Below are positions 36,054 to 48,425 of a DNA stretch of 64,000 nt, one piece after another; position 1 is the first letter of the stretch; each line of letters starts with the position of its first letter. Both the position numbers and the translations under genes were made by a program. The stretch covers positions 310,504,627-310,568,626 of the forward strand of contig NC_080672.1 in the NCBI RefSeq assembly GCF_030247195.1. The letters are read 5' to 3'. Below the pieces are notes generated by a model, which did not search any database, had not been told where the DNA came from, and saw only the letters and a list, made by a program, of their open reading frames with translations. Source of the DNA: Topomyia yanbarensis (lineage: Eukaryota; Arthropoda; Insecta; Diptera; Culicidae).

Positions 36054-37080
36054 TGCCAAAAAGCTGTTTATGCGAGCGCCACTTTCAGTAGATGTTGAAA
36101 AAAGCCGCAAACAATAACAAAAAAATCGCGCGAATCAAAGAAACAAAACCGGGCCCCAAGTTCAACGACCGCAGATGATTCGAACGCACTGCTGTCCGGC
36201 CCCATGCAAAACAGAATGTGACCGGCGAGCGAGTCTGTGCGGGGTAGGTTCTGCGACAAGAGGGAGCTTTTATTCGCCACACACCACCACGATCAATCGA
36301 TGCGATGGAGGCGAACGCGGGTTGGAACCTCATTTTTTCCGAAAGGTAAGCAGATAGCGCACTATAAGCAAGCAGGGGGAAAAATCGATCATGGAGCCAC
36401 TCTCGGCGAAGAGCGTGTGAAGTGGATCGAAATAAGTCGCCGTGAGAGAGAGGGCAAAACTGCTCAGTGCCCGTGGAAAATGAGCTTTTAATAAAACTGA
36501 TAAACAAGTTTATAGCGAAAAATTGACGGGATGATTAAAATTACGAAACATGAAAGAGGTGGAATGACAGAGTTGATGATGAAATTTATAATAATTGTTC
36601 GCCAATTACCGGGAAAGGTAGGAATTTAAAGGGAACGGTAAACGGTGAAAGGTCGCATGCAGGTACGGATACGAGTTTTCGAGTTTGACCGCACCGCACC
36701 TGGCCGAAACCAGTTCCGATCAAATTGTCCAAAGCAGGAAGAAGGTTATGCAAGAAACTCCTGCAGGCTGCCAGTTGGAGTATGTGCGGTTGGAACCATC
36801 AATTTGGGGCCATCGAGTGGGCTTGTGTAAGATGACAGTGTGGATGGACAAATTAGTTGTACCTAATGGCATGGTGGAAGAATATAATTATAATAGGTAA
36901 TAAATCGGAATTTTATACAAAATATTGATTGCCAATTCAAGTCGTCATTAAGAACGTGAGGTGTTCTCGTGTCAGCTGACTTCCGATGAAGTTTTCACAA
37001 GTTGCAAAAATTGAGAAAAAAAATAAAGCTAAATTGACAGCCAAGTCTTTGCAATCACATCGGTTGCATTAATCGTTTAC
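36054..37080. other. Less AT-rich block without TE signatures; possible host DNA
   Basis: Complex sequence with ORFs up to 140 codons (minus, 36,085-36,507) overlapped by ORFs on the other strand. No recognisable domain. It could be host regulatory or untranslated DNA. After about 36,900 the sequence becomes AT-rich. Confidence 0.35.
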
Positions 37081-37635
37081 GTGATTGTCACCGTTCAACA
37101 TTTCTTACAAAAGAAATGTATAGAATTCGCTCAAACTTTGAAAACTTTTTCCGAGGCCTGGAGGGCCGACTCTCATATACCAATCGACAAATTGGGACAA
37201 TATCTGTATGTGTGTGAGTGTCTGTACGTATGTACACTAACGTCATGTAATTATTTCGGCAATGGCTAAACCGATCTTAACGAACCTAGTTTCATATGAA
37301 TCATGACGTGACCATTAGAGGCTATTATTTTGGATTTTGTCGAAATATGACATGTTTTAAGCAGATAACTTTCGACAACAGCAATTTGGTCACGTTATGT
37401 GCAAATATTGTAAAAACTTTCTAAAAATACCTTTTTGACTGTCTATACAGACCCGTGTGAAGAAAATTTTCATGGGGAGGATTTTAACTTGCACGTTTTT
37501 TTTAAAAGAGAGGTATAGAAATCCTCAAAATTTGCTGTTTTTCCGAGACCAGGAGGGCCTATTCTTTTGTATCAATCGATTCAGATCAACAGATTGGGTA
37601 AATGTAAGATCAGGAGTCTTCAACAGACACCGCTG

Positions 37636-38204
37636 CACAGTGGCGGATTTCCCCAAAAACCTGGCCAAAAGTCAAAAATGGTTTTGATTGACCTGCAAAG
37701 GTACATACCACGTTTTTTTTGGGGCGTAGATTACGATTTTTTTGTCAGATTTTCAAAACCTAAAATGGCAGATACAAAATGGCCGACACTTTAATATAAA
37801 TATAAGTAAATTTTCACGAATGAATGGTTTTAATGGTTCCAGTGTATGCCAATAACGTTTATAATGTATCGAATTTTAAATTGTGTGTAGTTAAATGATA
37901 GATTTTGTTGATTTGCACGCAATAAGATATTTGGGTGTCAAGATGGTGTAGCTTTTATGAGAATTAATGTTATTAGTCTCTTCAAACTTTTTTTTTTTTT
38001 AAATATTATGCAACATAGTTATAAAACTTTTCAACTCTCTGGATGATAATTATTCATTGCTGTCCGATGCACATTCTAAAAACCGAAAAATAGTATTTTT
38101 AAATTATAAAAATATGCCGATTCTGTGACTAAATGCTTGGAGCGAAAATTGACAACAAGTTTGCATGCAAATTGTAGTAACTAAAAAATGAATCCGCCAC
38201 TGTG
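37636..38204. mobile_element. 569-bp MITE with CACAGTGGCGGATT ends and 5-bp target duplication
   Basis: CACAGTGGCGGATT at 37,636-37,649 and AATCCGCCACTGTG at 38,191-38,204 are perfect 14-bp inverted ends. CGCTG at 37,631-37,635 is repeated at 38,205-38,209. The interior has AAATGGCAGATA and AAATGGCCGACA motifs like those in the piggyBac-like element. It sits inside hAT-like element H3. Confidence 0.88.
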
Positions 38205-38259
38205 CGCTGCCTGCCTCGTGGTAGTGTCGGATTGGTTTATAGTGATTAAACCTACCGAC

Positions 38260-39668
38260 CAAACCTAAACATCTTGTACCTCGCAATCCCCTTCCATCCG
38301 GAGCAACTCGAACAGCTGGGTTTTAATGGACCTTTTCTTAGTTGGTTACGTTCTTATCTATTTCGCCGTCAAATGAGCGTTAAAAGTGGAGATACTGTTT
38401 CCCTACCATTAGCTGCTACCTCCGGAATTCCACAGGGCAACCACATGGGACCCATAATCTTCCTGTTATACATGAACGATGTCCACCTTTCACTAAAATG
38501 TGTCAAGCTTTCCTATGCCGATGACTTCAAGCTATTCACCATCGTAAAACGTCTTGATGATGCAAGACTTCTTCAATGCGATCTAGAAATCTTCGCTAAT
38601 TGGTGCAGCAACAATCGGATGGTCTCGAATGTATCTAAGTGCTCGGTAATATCCTTTACTCGTAAGCATTCAATAATTATCTTCAATTATGAACTTTATG
38701 ACAATAATCTTCGGAGAGATACTTCTGTTAAGGATCTAGGCGTAATTCTTGACTAAAAGTTAACATTTAGAGACCATGTTTCATACGTATCATCAAAAGC
38801 TTCGAGAACACTTAGATTTATCTTTCGCACAGCCAAACATTTCAGAAATTTGCACTGTTTAAAGTCTCTCCATTGCTCTCTAGTACGCTCAATATAAGAA
38901 TATGCATCAGTGGTCTGGGTCCCATTTTATCAAAACAGCATCAGCCGAATCGAGACCGTTCAACGCAAGTTCTTACGATTTGCCTTGCGTCATCTTCCCT
39001 GGAATGACCCGATAAATTTGCCCGCATACGAAGACAGATGTAAATTGATCGGTCTAGACCTGCTCAGTTGTCGTCGCAATGTCGCAAAGGCTTTGTTTGT
39101 CTCCGATATTATTCAAAGTAATATCGACTGCTCCGCATTACTTCAACAGCTGAATTTCAACATCCATCGTCATGTTTTGTGATCCCATACTTTTTTCCGC
39201 ATTCCTATTGCTACAACTAATTATAATCATAACGAACCCATAGCCAGTATGAGTCGTATGTTTAATCAACTCTCTGATGCCTTCGACTTTAATTTGTCTC
39301 GAGCCACCATAAAAAAAAAGTTTTTTGAAGTCATATCCACTGTTTAGTAGCTTTCATTTATTAAATATTTGTATTATGTTGTAAGTAGTACCTAAGCAAG
39401 TTTCACTTTTCGAGTTTGTGTTAGACATAGTTAATAGGTACTGAACTTACCTGTTGTTGTATATTATTTATATTCCTATTATTGTATATTATTTATATTC
39501 TGTGTATTATATAGTAATTAGCTTTTTTGTCATTAGGGTTAGCATATTGCCTGTTGACAATGAAAAGATGAGAAGGTTTTATGCCTACTGGAGAAGAGGC
39601 GAAAATGAGCTTCACTCCAGCGGGCTTTTCCCTGCTCCACAAATAAATAAATAAATAAATAAATAAAC
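38260..39668 (+). mobile_element. Jockey/CR1-group retrotransposon J1, second copy, 5'-truncated
   Basis: The RT begins mid-domain with LEQLGFNGPFLSWLRSYLF. It continues with SGIPQGNHMGPIIFLLYMND and the catalytic YADDFKLF near 38,513, with both Asp residues intact. VKDLGVILD is followed by a single stop near 38,756. The C-terminal domain then includes ETVQRKFLRFALRHLPWND and stops near 39,181, followed by more decayed frames to about 39,345. The 3' UTR has the same CTGGAG/CTCCAG stem (39,588-39,620) and CGGGCTTTTCCCTGCT as the copy at 3725-5565, and ends in (TAAA)n. It is better preserved than copy 1. Confidence 0.88.
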
Positions 39669-40545
39669 CGTTAGGTATTAGCTCAGTAGGGATTGTGATC
39701 TTGTCTTGCAAAAAAATGTTCATGTTTTTTTCCATTGCTGCTTTTTCTTGCTTACTTTCTAACCTTCGTGATGTATCTGACCTGCTCAGGTTCACTGCAA
39801 ATAATTTCTTCAACGTCACCTATAACGGCACGAACCGATTCGGAGCTGTTGACTATAATGATTAACATCTCTTTACAACCATTTTCGCAGTGTTTCTTAT
39901 CCTCCTTGGTGCTACTCGTTCCTATTTATCTGCTAGCTGGTGCTGAGAGTTCCTCGACGGCAGTATTTCTCCGGATATCGAAGCCCATTTTCACGAGCCA
40001 TTTAACTATCAACCACTCCGACGAAAAGATAATCGGCGGTAGAAATTCTACAGACAACAATATCCTTTTCTCGTGTTGTGTTTTTCCTCCTTAGCTCCTG
40101 TTGCTTGCCCGCTGATCGACCTTTGCTGTGTAATTGATCTACTCACAACTGTTGCTAATATCGAAACTTGTCGAAACGTGTACCGATCCAGCGAAAACGA
40201 CCAACTAGACAACATCCTTTTTCAGCCATTCTTGCAAGATCTCTTCTTTGGTTTCTGCAACGATTTGCTTCTAAAGCGACTGAGTTGAAATGACATTTGA
40301 TGTGCCGAAACGGCTTACAGTATAATTTTTACCATGAGCAGAATGTTAATAATTTTTTGAAAGTAATACAAAACCCCCATGGGAGGGGTCTGAACCCCTA
40401 AAATCCTCCTCTTGCACACGGGTCTGTGTCTATACATTGTCAATACCCGTTCACGAGCGGCGGAGATATTAAATTACTTACCAATTTTCAATAATTAAAA
40501 ATGAGACCGTTACGTAAAGAGTATTGCTTTACTGGTATTTTGGAG

Positions 40546-41345
40546 ATAAAATTCGGCCGATTTTGATACTAAAGTTTTCGAACAATAGTGTGAACATATC
40601 CTATGAAGAAATGTTGGCTCTAAAATGACATCTCAAACCTCAAATAGATTTTGTCCCACCTTTTTTGGATTGATCCCACTGTGCATCCGCGCTCAACTTT
40701 AAAGTGGCATAGGAGTTTTCCAATGTTTTCTGTCATATTTTCAAAAAAAATTTCGGGTGTGCAAAATGGATTGAGGTTTTTTGCATATAACAAAACACAC
40801 TTTCGGTTTTAAATATGAAAAAAATCAGTTGTTGGCCAGAACCCCTTCACCTCGGCTCTTTGAAGTTGCTAACGCAAAGAATAGATGAAAAGCTGTACAA
40901 TGGATTGGCGTTCGTAACCGATCAGAAATACATAACAAAAAGATCTCAAAAGTATATCTCACGCTGTTACTTGTTATAATTCTCTGTTATTTTAACTACT
41001 AACGAAACCAAAATTAAAACACAATATGTTACGAAAATTGCATTCAGTTATAATCTTGTTATTTCATTCTGATCGGGTACCGTAGTCGCACGTTCATCAG
41101 AAATCAAAAATCCCAAAAGGGTATTAAAGCACACTCAATTATCTAGTCTTTGGCCCATCCTTTTTTAAAATTAAATTGTAAACAAAATGGTGGGCATTTT
41201 AACAAAAACATCTTTTCAACGAAAACAAAAGCGAGGAAATTGTTTGAGCGGTTCTTGTGATATCCATGGTACTGGCTTTGAAGATCTAAATTAGTTATGG
41301 AATTTGCGTTTCGACTTCGTCTTATCAGAATCCGTCATTAACTTA
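40546..41345. other. Non-coding stretch, nothing recognised
   Basis: AT-rich, no ORF above 60 codons and no bounded inverted repeat. Confidence 0.5.
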
Positions 41346-44300
41346 GTGGGGGTTCTCTTAGTTAATTCTGCAAAAAATATCCAATGTTTGATATTTTTTT
41401 TGAAGAAGTAAAATATCTTTATATGCGCTATTCTGCAAAATGTTTAATAGGGTTTCATCTATGAAATAAATATTTTCGAGTGTAAGGTGTCATGGCGTCC
41501 AAAATGGCAGCTCCAGCAAAAGGTGTTTTGAAAACCGACGTCATCTGCGAGCACGATACAGGTCGCCATTCGTCGTCTACAAGCAGCAAACTAAAACGTA
41601 CTTGAAGATTGCATTCCGTAGAGGCACTGCAACATGAAAAAATTCCATATAGAAACAAAATGGCGGCCACTTGAAAATAAAGTATCGCTTTTTCGCATGA
41701 TTTTTCCACTTTGGACGGCTGTAAAAAAATTTTAATGTTCAAAACATTGCGATTTTGTAAGTTTGTTGGGGTTTGGAACCACCGCGACCATTGAGTTGAT
41801 CTATTATGGTATACCCCTGCTTTATATCGCATCGGTTCAGGTCGACGAGTTACCATTGAGGGTAACTGTCGTTGTCTGATGGTGCGAAGTACCCCAGTCT
41901 GGTATAATTCTTAGAATGAATTTAACTACCACGTTGGGATTTTCTAACCAGGTTTCACAAGGAATTAGTATGGCATTGTTGAAATATTGTTCTCTACGCA
42001 CTAGTAGTGCAGGACAGTCGCAGAGCAAATGTTGAGAGGTCTCTATATCACAGTCACAAAACCGACAGACTTCTGTTTGACTTCGATTTATCTTTTTCAA
42101 ATGATATCTGGCCGGGCAGTGCCTCGTAAGCAGCCCAATAACAATGCTTAGTGATTTTTATTTGAGTTTAGTATTTTTTTCCATAACTCGCTTGTTTGGA
42201 GTTATAAACAGTTTAGATTGCCTTGAAGTATTTGTTGCAATCCAGTTTGACTGTATTGCATCTTCCTCCCATTTTTTGATTTCCATTTGTAGTACACATT
42301 TAGACATCCCGCAGAAAGGCTCTGGTCCAATGAATGGTAAGTTTGAGCCTTGTCTAGCTAGTATATCGGCTGTTTCATTTCCTTCGATTCCACAGTGGTC
42401 TGGTACCCAGTACCTACAGATAAACCTGGTTTTTATCAGCCAGTTGCTTCAGTAGTGTCATACATTCCCACACCAGTTTGGATTGGCATTCGTAGGATTT
42501 TAGTGCATTCAGAGCTACCTGACTGTCAGAAAATATGCAAATTCGTGCGCGTCTATAGTTCCTTTTTAAACATACTGATGCACACTCTAAGATGGCATAT
42601 ATTTCCGCAAGGAAAACAGTTGTCCATCTTCCCATTGGTATCGAGACATCAAGCCCAGGACCAGTCACTCCAGCTCCGGTGCTATTGTTCATTTTTGATC
42701 CATCTGTGTAGAAATTAATTGATCCTGGTAGAATATTTGGGCCTCCTATCTCCCAAGTTCGACGGTCCGTTTCGACCACTTGGTACGGTATGTCTAGGTT
42801 TAGGCTTTTTTCCACCAGTCTTCATTCATTGTTACTAATGGATTCATGAAGAAATCTTTCAGTATACTCAGATGCCCAAAAAGATTGCCTTCAAGAAAAT
42901 TATTGTTTATTCGCAGCCTTAGTGCACTCTTTTTGGCTTCCATTTGCACGTATTGATGCAGTGGAAGCTTATTAAGAGCTGCCTCTATGACCTTTGTTGG
43001 TGTACTATACATTACTCCTGTTATGGCCATGCAGGCCAAGCGTTGTAATTTGTCTAATTTTTTCCGGGTCGTACATTGCTTTGTTTTCGGCCACCATACT
43101 AGTGCAGCATTCACTATCTTGGGTCTCACTATAACCGTGTAGATCCGATGAATCATTTTAGGTTTAAGCCCCCACTTTTTTCCAAAAGTTTTCTTGCTTA
43201 TCCAGAGAGCATTTGTGGCTTTGCTTATTACCTGCTCTAAGTGTAAGTTCCAGTTAAATTTCGTATCTAGAATGACTCCTAAATATTTTGCACTTGACGA
43301 ATATTTTAGGATAGATCCATTAATTGTCAGACTTTTGAGCGTCACTTTTCTTCTGCGAGTAAACGGAACAAAAACTGCTTTAGAGGGGTTTATGTTTAAC
43401 CCTTCTTCTTGGCACCACTGGAAAGTGCAGTTCAATGCAGTTTGCATTCGGTCTGTTATGATGTCGTCGAACTTCCCACGAACTATTATGACCACGTCGT
43501 CAGCAAACCCAACAACTTCAAAGCCTATTTCCGCAAGTGTATTGAGTAGATCGTCTACAATAAGCGACCATATCAAGGGCGACAATACACCTCCTTGAGG
43601 ACATCCCTTGGTGGTCGTTATTGTTATGGACGATTTCCCCAAATCAGCAGATACTTTTCTGTTATTCAGCATTTCCATGATCCAGACTTTAATGCAAGGA
43701 TCAAAGTTTCTTTTCTCCATTGATTTTTTTTATCGATTTGTAAGATACGTTATCGACAGCACCCTCTATGTCAAGAAATGCTACTAGAGCAATTTATTTT
43801 TTCTCGAGAGTGCTCTCTATTTTGGTAACTAATTTATGTAGAGCTGTGACAGTAGATTTATTTGATTGGTATGCAAATTGAGATTTACTAAGGGGATTTA
43901 GTTGTAAATATTTTGATTTTATGTGCTCGTCAATTATCTTTTCCATGATTTTAAGCACGGTAGATATTAGGCGTATTGGTCTAAAAGGTTTTGGGTTTGT
44001 TTTGTCTTTTTTGCTTGTTTTAGGAATGAAGACAACGCGAACTTGGTTCCATATTTTTGGAATGTGACCAAATTTTAAACTTGCTTCGAAAATTGTTGTT
44101 AAGGAATCAAGCAATGCGTCTCCACCCTTCTGTAGAAGTTCAGGAAAAATACCATCCTTTCCAGGAGATTTGAACGGTTCAAAGGAATTCACGGCCCATT
44201 CAACTTTAGATTGTGTGAATATGGTGTTAGATAGGGATGAGTAGCCCTAGCTGGCCTCCTGCTCTCTTCAACCCCTACATCTATTCCCTCGTCCCTCGGT

Positions 44301-45208
44301 ACTAAGTGTGACCCCGGAAAGTGTGTTTTCATAATTATTTCCAGAGTTTCTTTTGTATTTATAGTAGGCCATTTCCATGGTCTTTTGAAAGTACTTTTTG
44401 TAGCTTTGCTATTTCTGGGTTTTTTTCTATGTTCTCACAATAGGTCCTCCAGGTTATTCTTCGTGATTTTCTTAACTCTTTATTATAGGTTGTCAGGGCC
44501 TTTTAATATTCTTCCCATTGGCCCGAAGTTTTTGCTCTATTAAAAAGCTTCCGAGATTTTTTCTTAAAATATTTAAAGTTCTGTTCCACCAAGGAACATC
44601 TCTGTTTGAGATTTCTTCCTTAACTGGACAGTTGGCATCATACGCCTGTATAATTCTTTCAGTGATATCTTTTAAAACTCTGTCCACTTGTATTGTTGAT
44701 TCAATTGTACTATTCGATAAAGTGCTATCAGATTGCATTTTTGACTTATACCTCTCCCAGTTGGTGTTCCTAGGATTTTTGTAGACAACTTTGATTAATT
44801 CGCCAGCATTGTACTCAAACACTATGTGTTTATGGTCAGATAAAGATTCTTCATCTGAGACATGCCAGTTTTTAATATTTGTCGAAAGTATAGGACTACA
44901 AATTGTTAGATCCAATTTTGTAGGTTACAGTGCCCGTGAATGTTGTCTTGTTTTAGACGGGCAAAACTCGATGTTGATTGGTTGAATGGTTCAAAAACGA
45001 GAATGCCCGCATTCGAAAAATCTCGTTCCGAGAAAGCAGCCATTTTGGACGCCATTTTTGACACCTTACGCTCGAAAATTTTTATTTTATATATAAAATC
45101 TTAATAAAAAATTTGCAGAATAGCGCACATGTCTAAGTCATTTTACTGCTTCAAAAGAATTATCAACCATTAGGTACTTTTTGCCACAATTATATAAGAG
45201 GACCGCCT
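41346..45208. mobile_element. Element with about 165-bp inverted ends, filled by a retrotransposon
   Basis: 41,346-41,512 and 45,038-45,208 are inverted copies that share the GGGGGTTCTCTTA/GGCGGTCCTCTTA ends, GAAGAAGTAAAAT/GAAGCAGTAAAAT, GCGCTATTCTGCAAA, ATTTTCGAGTGTAAGGTGTC and GGCGTCCAAAATGGC. They look like long terminal inverted repeats of a DNA or foldback element. The RNase H-bearing retrotransposon (44,930-41,837) lies inside. The target duplication is not clear. Confidence 0.75.
41837..44930 (-). pseudogene. ORF2 of an I-group (RNase H-bearing) non-LTR retrotransposon, 5'-truncated
   Basis: Read on the minus strand. At 44,930-44,493 is the end of an AP-type endonuclease (LDLTICSPIL, then SDHKHIVFE) and linker with WNRTLNILRKNL. 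From 44,192 to 43,794 is the start of RT (SPGKDGIFPELLQ, then FIPKTSKKD). A stop at about 43,790 precedes IALVAFLDIEGAVDNVSY. A 306-codon open frame at 43,720-42,800 holds GCPQGGVLSPLIW and the catalytic GFADDVVIIV. RNase H follows at 42,815-42,414 (YTDGSK, AEIYAI, FSDSQVAL) and in the next frame GNETADILA. The final frame 42,100-41,837 carries the zinc tail CRFCDCDIETSQHLLCDC. All key catalytic residues are present, with at least one stop and three frameshifts. Confidence 0.92.
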
Positions 45209-48200
45209 TAAACGCTATAACTTTTGAAGTCGCACTCGAAACATTACAGTTTATATCTTCTTAAAAAAATTGTTTTTGGATTTCAATGAAAATAGTAATG
45301 GTTTCAACAGCACATTCTCCGATTATCTAATTCGATGCAGATAGCCCTAATTTATTTTGTACATTTAAAGATGATTTGTAGACTCCTTTTTCGATGTATT
45401 GAAAAGTGATCTTTCGCATGTATGGTTCGAAGATTTCTTCTCGGTGGAATGAAATTCGGAACACAGTCATGATATAGTCGATTTTTTCACCCCGCATTTG
45501 ACACAAATAATTGTTGCGATATCTTGACTCAAACAGTAATAGATATTTTTTTCTGAATCCAACAAATTTTAGTACTTTAAGGTTGTAATTCTGAGTATTT
45601 AGTTTTCAAGGAAATTTATATTCAGCGTCGTGATAGTAAAATAACACTTTTGTTCTGATATAGAAATTGGACTCCGGAACTGTTGACTGTGGAGCCTTAC
45701 GTTGTTTCGATTCAGGAAGTTCATTGTCAGGTGCATATGTTTTTTTTCCAATATGTGCTTTATAAAAGTAATTTGCTACCAATTTTTGCGAGAATATCTG
45801 AATTGTTACGTTATTTTGAAGATATGTATGAAATTTAATTTACGTTCTAACTGGAACTAATCTAGCATTATTACAGGGTCATACGGCCACCCTTTTTATT
45901 GACTTTAAGAAAATTAAAATAATTTTTGATTCTTTTGAAAACACTGCATCCATTAGCAGCCTAAACTGTAAGCTATTGTTAATTTAAGTTCCCTTTTGGA
46001 TGTATCGTTAGGCCTCGTTATTTGCCAATCTCCGAATTATTCAATCTTAAAGCATAGTACGGAATATGCAGAACTACTTTAGAATATTTTTCGAAAGTGT
46101 AAAATTGTGTACCTACCCTTAATTGAATCTTTCGAACATTTATTTGTCAATTTCTCAAGTTCAAAATGCTTTCTATGAACAAGAGCCAAAGCTGCCATAG
46201 CAATTCAGTAGAAGGTCATTGCTTTTTGCACTCCGAAGCAGAATCGCACAGTGACCTTCGCATTTTTTACTAACTTTTTTACAAGAATCAGTCAAACAGA
46301 AAAAAAACAAACATCCAGGGAGAAAGTTTTACAACTCTTCCAACCATAAAACAAATATCCCGTTCATAGCGGGCGAAATACACCCATCTCTGCCTGGACG
46401 CTTGCACCAAAAATTTCTCGAAGGAAAAGTGGAAGAATAGCTGATGGAAACTGAAAAAAACAAACAGGCAACCAAAGCTAGAGTATGTATGTAGGTAGAA
46501 CCTTCTGCACGAACCACACAAAGGCACAGGAAAAAGGACGCTCCTTGAAATTATTAGAATGTCTTCCTTCGCCGAGCGCACATCACGCCCGACTAGTTTT
46601 TATAGCACCACCAGCTTCCAGGACTAAGTGCGCATAGGTTTCTCCTAATTACGTACTCCTCCTTGTGCTCTTTTCGCGGACAAAGCAAACAGGAAAGGCT
46701 TCCCATATCATTCGATTTTTTTTTGTTGGGTTCTGCTGCAAATGTTCAGCCCCGGCATGCCGTATCCCTCAGGAGGGTAATCATAAATTGATAACTGCAC
46801 TTTCCCGGTTCCTTTTTTCGGAGAACAATTACCCACGGTTCTTGCGCTGATAATAATGGCCGTCTCCGACTGGAACCGGTATCCTTCCCTTCTCATTAGG
46901 TCCCGTTGCTTTTTTATGATTCGGCAATTTTTTCGTGAAATTCAAGAACTGTTACTTTATTGCCCCAGAACGGGATTTTTTAGCATTTTGGGACTCGTTG
47001 TTCTGGCCCGTGTTGCTCGAAGAAAAACGGTAATTATCGCAAAATAACATATCTTTTCAAGGGCAAGTAATTTCTACCTGCATTTGCAGAGAAGAAAATA
47101 GTTTTTTGTTCGAACCAAAAAAAAGTAAAATGGTTTTCTGCACTTTTTGCCCAGAGAAGTGCACATTACCATGTAAGCGATTACACTCTAGTAAGCAGAC
47201 AAATTTTCACTTACTAGTGGACCAATTTTCACTGCCGCCTATTGTAATACGTTTGTTTACATGGTTAGGTTCCTCATAGCATAGAGGTACATATATCACA
47301 CGCAGATCTCGTCGTTGCAGTCGAGACGAAACGCGAGCACGTTGAACTCGATTTATGTGTGCATTCGAAAAGAATGATTCAATCAAAAGCGCAACTACAG
47401 TATGTAAGCTACTATGTACATAAAAGCTAGTCTGCCTGTCTGCTCAGTGGAACATCCCATTGCATCTATGCTGCGGAAATATTAATTATTCGAACTAGCC
47501 AAGTGATGATTGGACGGGTGTACTTAGCTGGTGAGAGGAACAGGGAATGGACCAACTGAGACGACCGATTATTTTTCCGCCAAGGCAGGTTCATTCATCT
47601 TTGGGTGGTTGTTGGAGGCTGTTATGATACTTCATTTGAATTTTTCGGATAAATGAAATACGTAATTCTTATTCTGTATCAGGTAAAACATTCCTTTTGT
47701 CAACATGAAATAGTTGAACTTAGCGGAGTGAGGAAATATTTTCTCTTTTCTTAGTTGGTTGAGAAATTGGTTCGAAAAGTATATGCTTGTTTTGTTAGCA
47801 TTTTTTCTAAGATGTTTTAGCACTGGTTGAAGACTTCTTCCTGGTGGAGTTGTGAACCATCACAAAAAGTAGAAGAAAGGGGTTTGTTTCGGTTTATTTT
47901 TATTAGGGCTAAAGACGATAAATTTTAAGATATTGCTAAACCGAAGATGAATTAGAAAAGTGATGTGATTCGCAATATCATTCGCGCCAAATCACCTGAA
48001 TTCGCGATTGCGTCACGGAGATATTAGTGGTAGAATCCAGTTCTTCGAACAAAATTGCTAATGAAAACATGACGTCATGACAGTATAAACATTTAACAGT
48101 AGATACCACATTTTTATCATTTGGAGCTTAGCGGAGTTCACAACTTCCCATGGTTCATAACTTTCTACCATTCCCTAATGTTAAGGTGTAATTTGTATGC

Positions 48201-48421
48201 ATTTTGAAATTAAATATTTATGGTGATCGTAGCCTGCAAAAAATAGAAAGAAGCATCATTCGGTTCGTGTCTCGAGCAAACGAAAAGCCCATAATACCTC
48301 AATGGTCATGATCTAATTTCAACATCATATAATGCCATATTTTAGTGTATCTATGGGTTATTGAAACCATTTTGTGGTGTTTTGATGGTTGTGAAACTTG
48401 GTATGGGCCATATTCATGCTC
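45209..48421. other. Non-coding stretch; possible single-copy DNA at 46,200-47,640
   Basis: No gene recognised; ORFs do not exceed 97 codons. The part 45,209-46,190 is AT-rich. The part 46,200-47,640 is more complex, with mixed short ORFs on both strands and no TE signature, and could be host regulatory DNA. Confidence 0.4.
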
Positions 48422-48425
48422 TTAA

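Larger units (their letters stand above)
37448..40426. mobile_element. 2.98-kb hAT-like element H3 with 8-bp target duplication and nested insertions
   Basis: TGTCTATA at 37,440-37,447 is repeated at 40,427-40,434. The ends CAGACCCGTGTG and CACACGGGTCTG are perfect 12-bp inverted repeats. Both subterminal regions share GAGGATTTTA and CATGGGG blocks. The element is inserted in repeat R and contains the MITE 37,636-38,204 and the RT remnant 38,260-39,668. The remaining interior (39,670-40,410) has no recognisable transposase. Confidence 0.9.
37083..40545 (+). repeat. Interspersed repeat R, copy 3, split by a hAT-like element
   Basis: The 5' part at 37,083-37,447 and the 3' part at 40,435-40,545 join across the target duplication TGTCTATA, restoring the block order of the copy at 8528-8995. 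Just before the break lies CTTTCTAAAAATACC; just after it lie GTTCACGAGCGGCGGAGATA and AATGAGACCGTTAC. At about 37,135-37,165 CCGAGGCCTGGAGGGCCGA matches the minus-strand copy near 50,985. Confidence 0.8.

Noticed and set aside
39493..40110. Possible hAT transposase fragments inside element H3
   Set aside because: Translations in both directions gave no BED zinc finger, catalytic block or dimerisation motif that I could recognise.
43194..43598. 134-codon plus-strand ORF
   Set aside because: It is the antisense shadow of the intact RT frame at 42,800-43,720.
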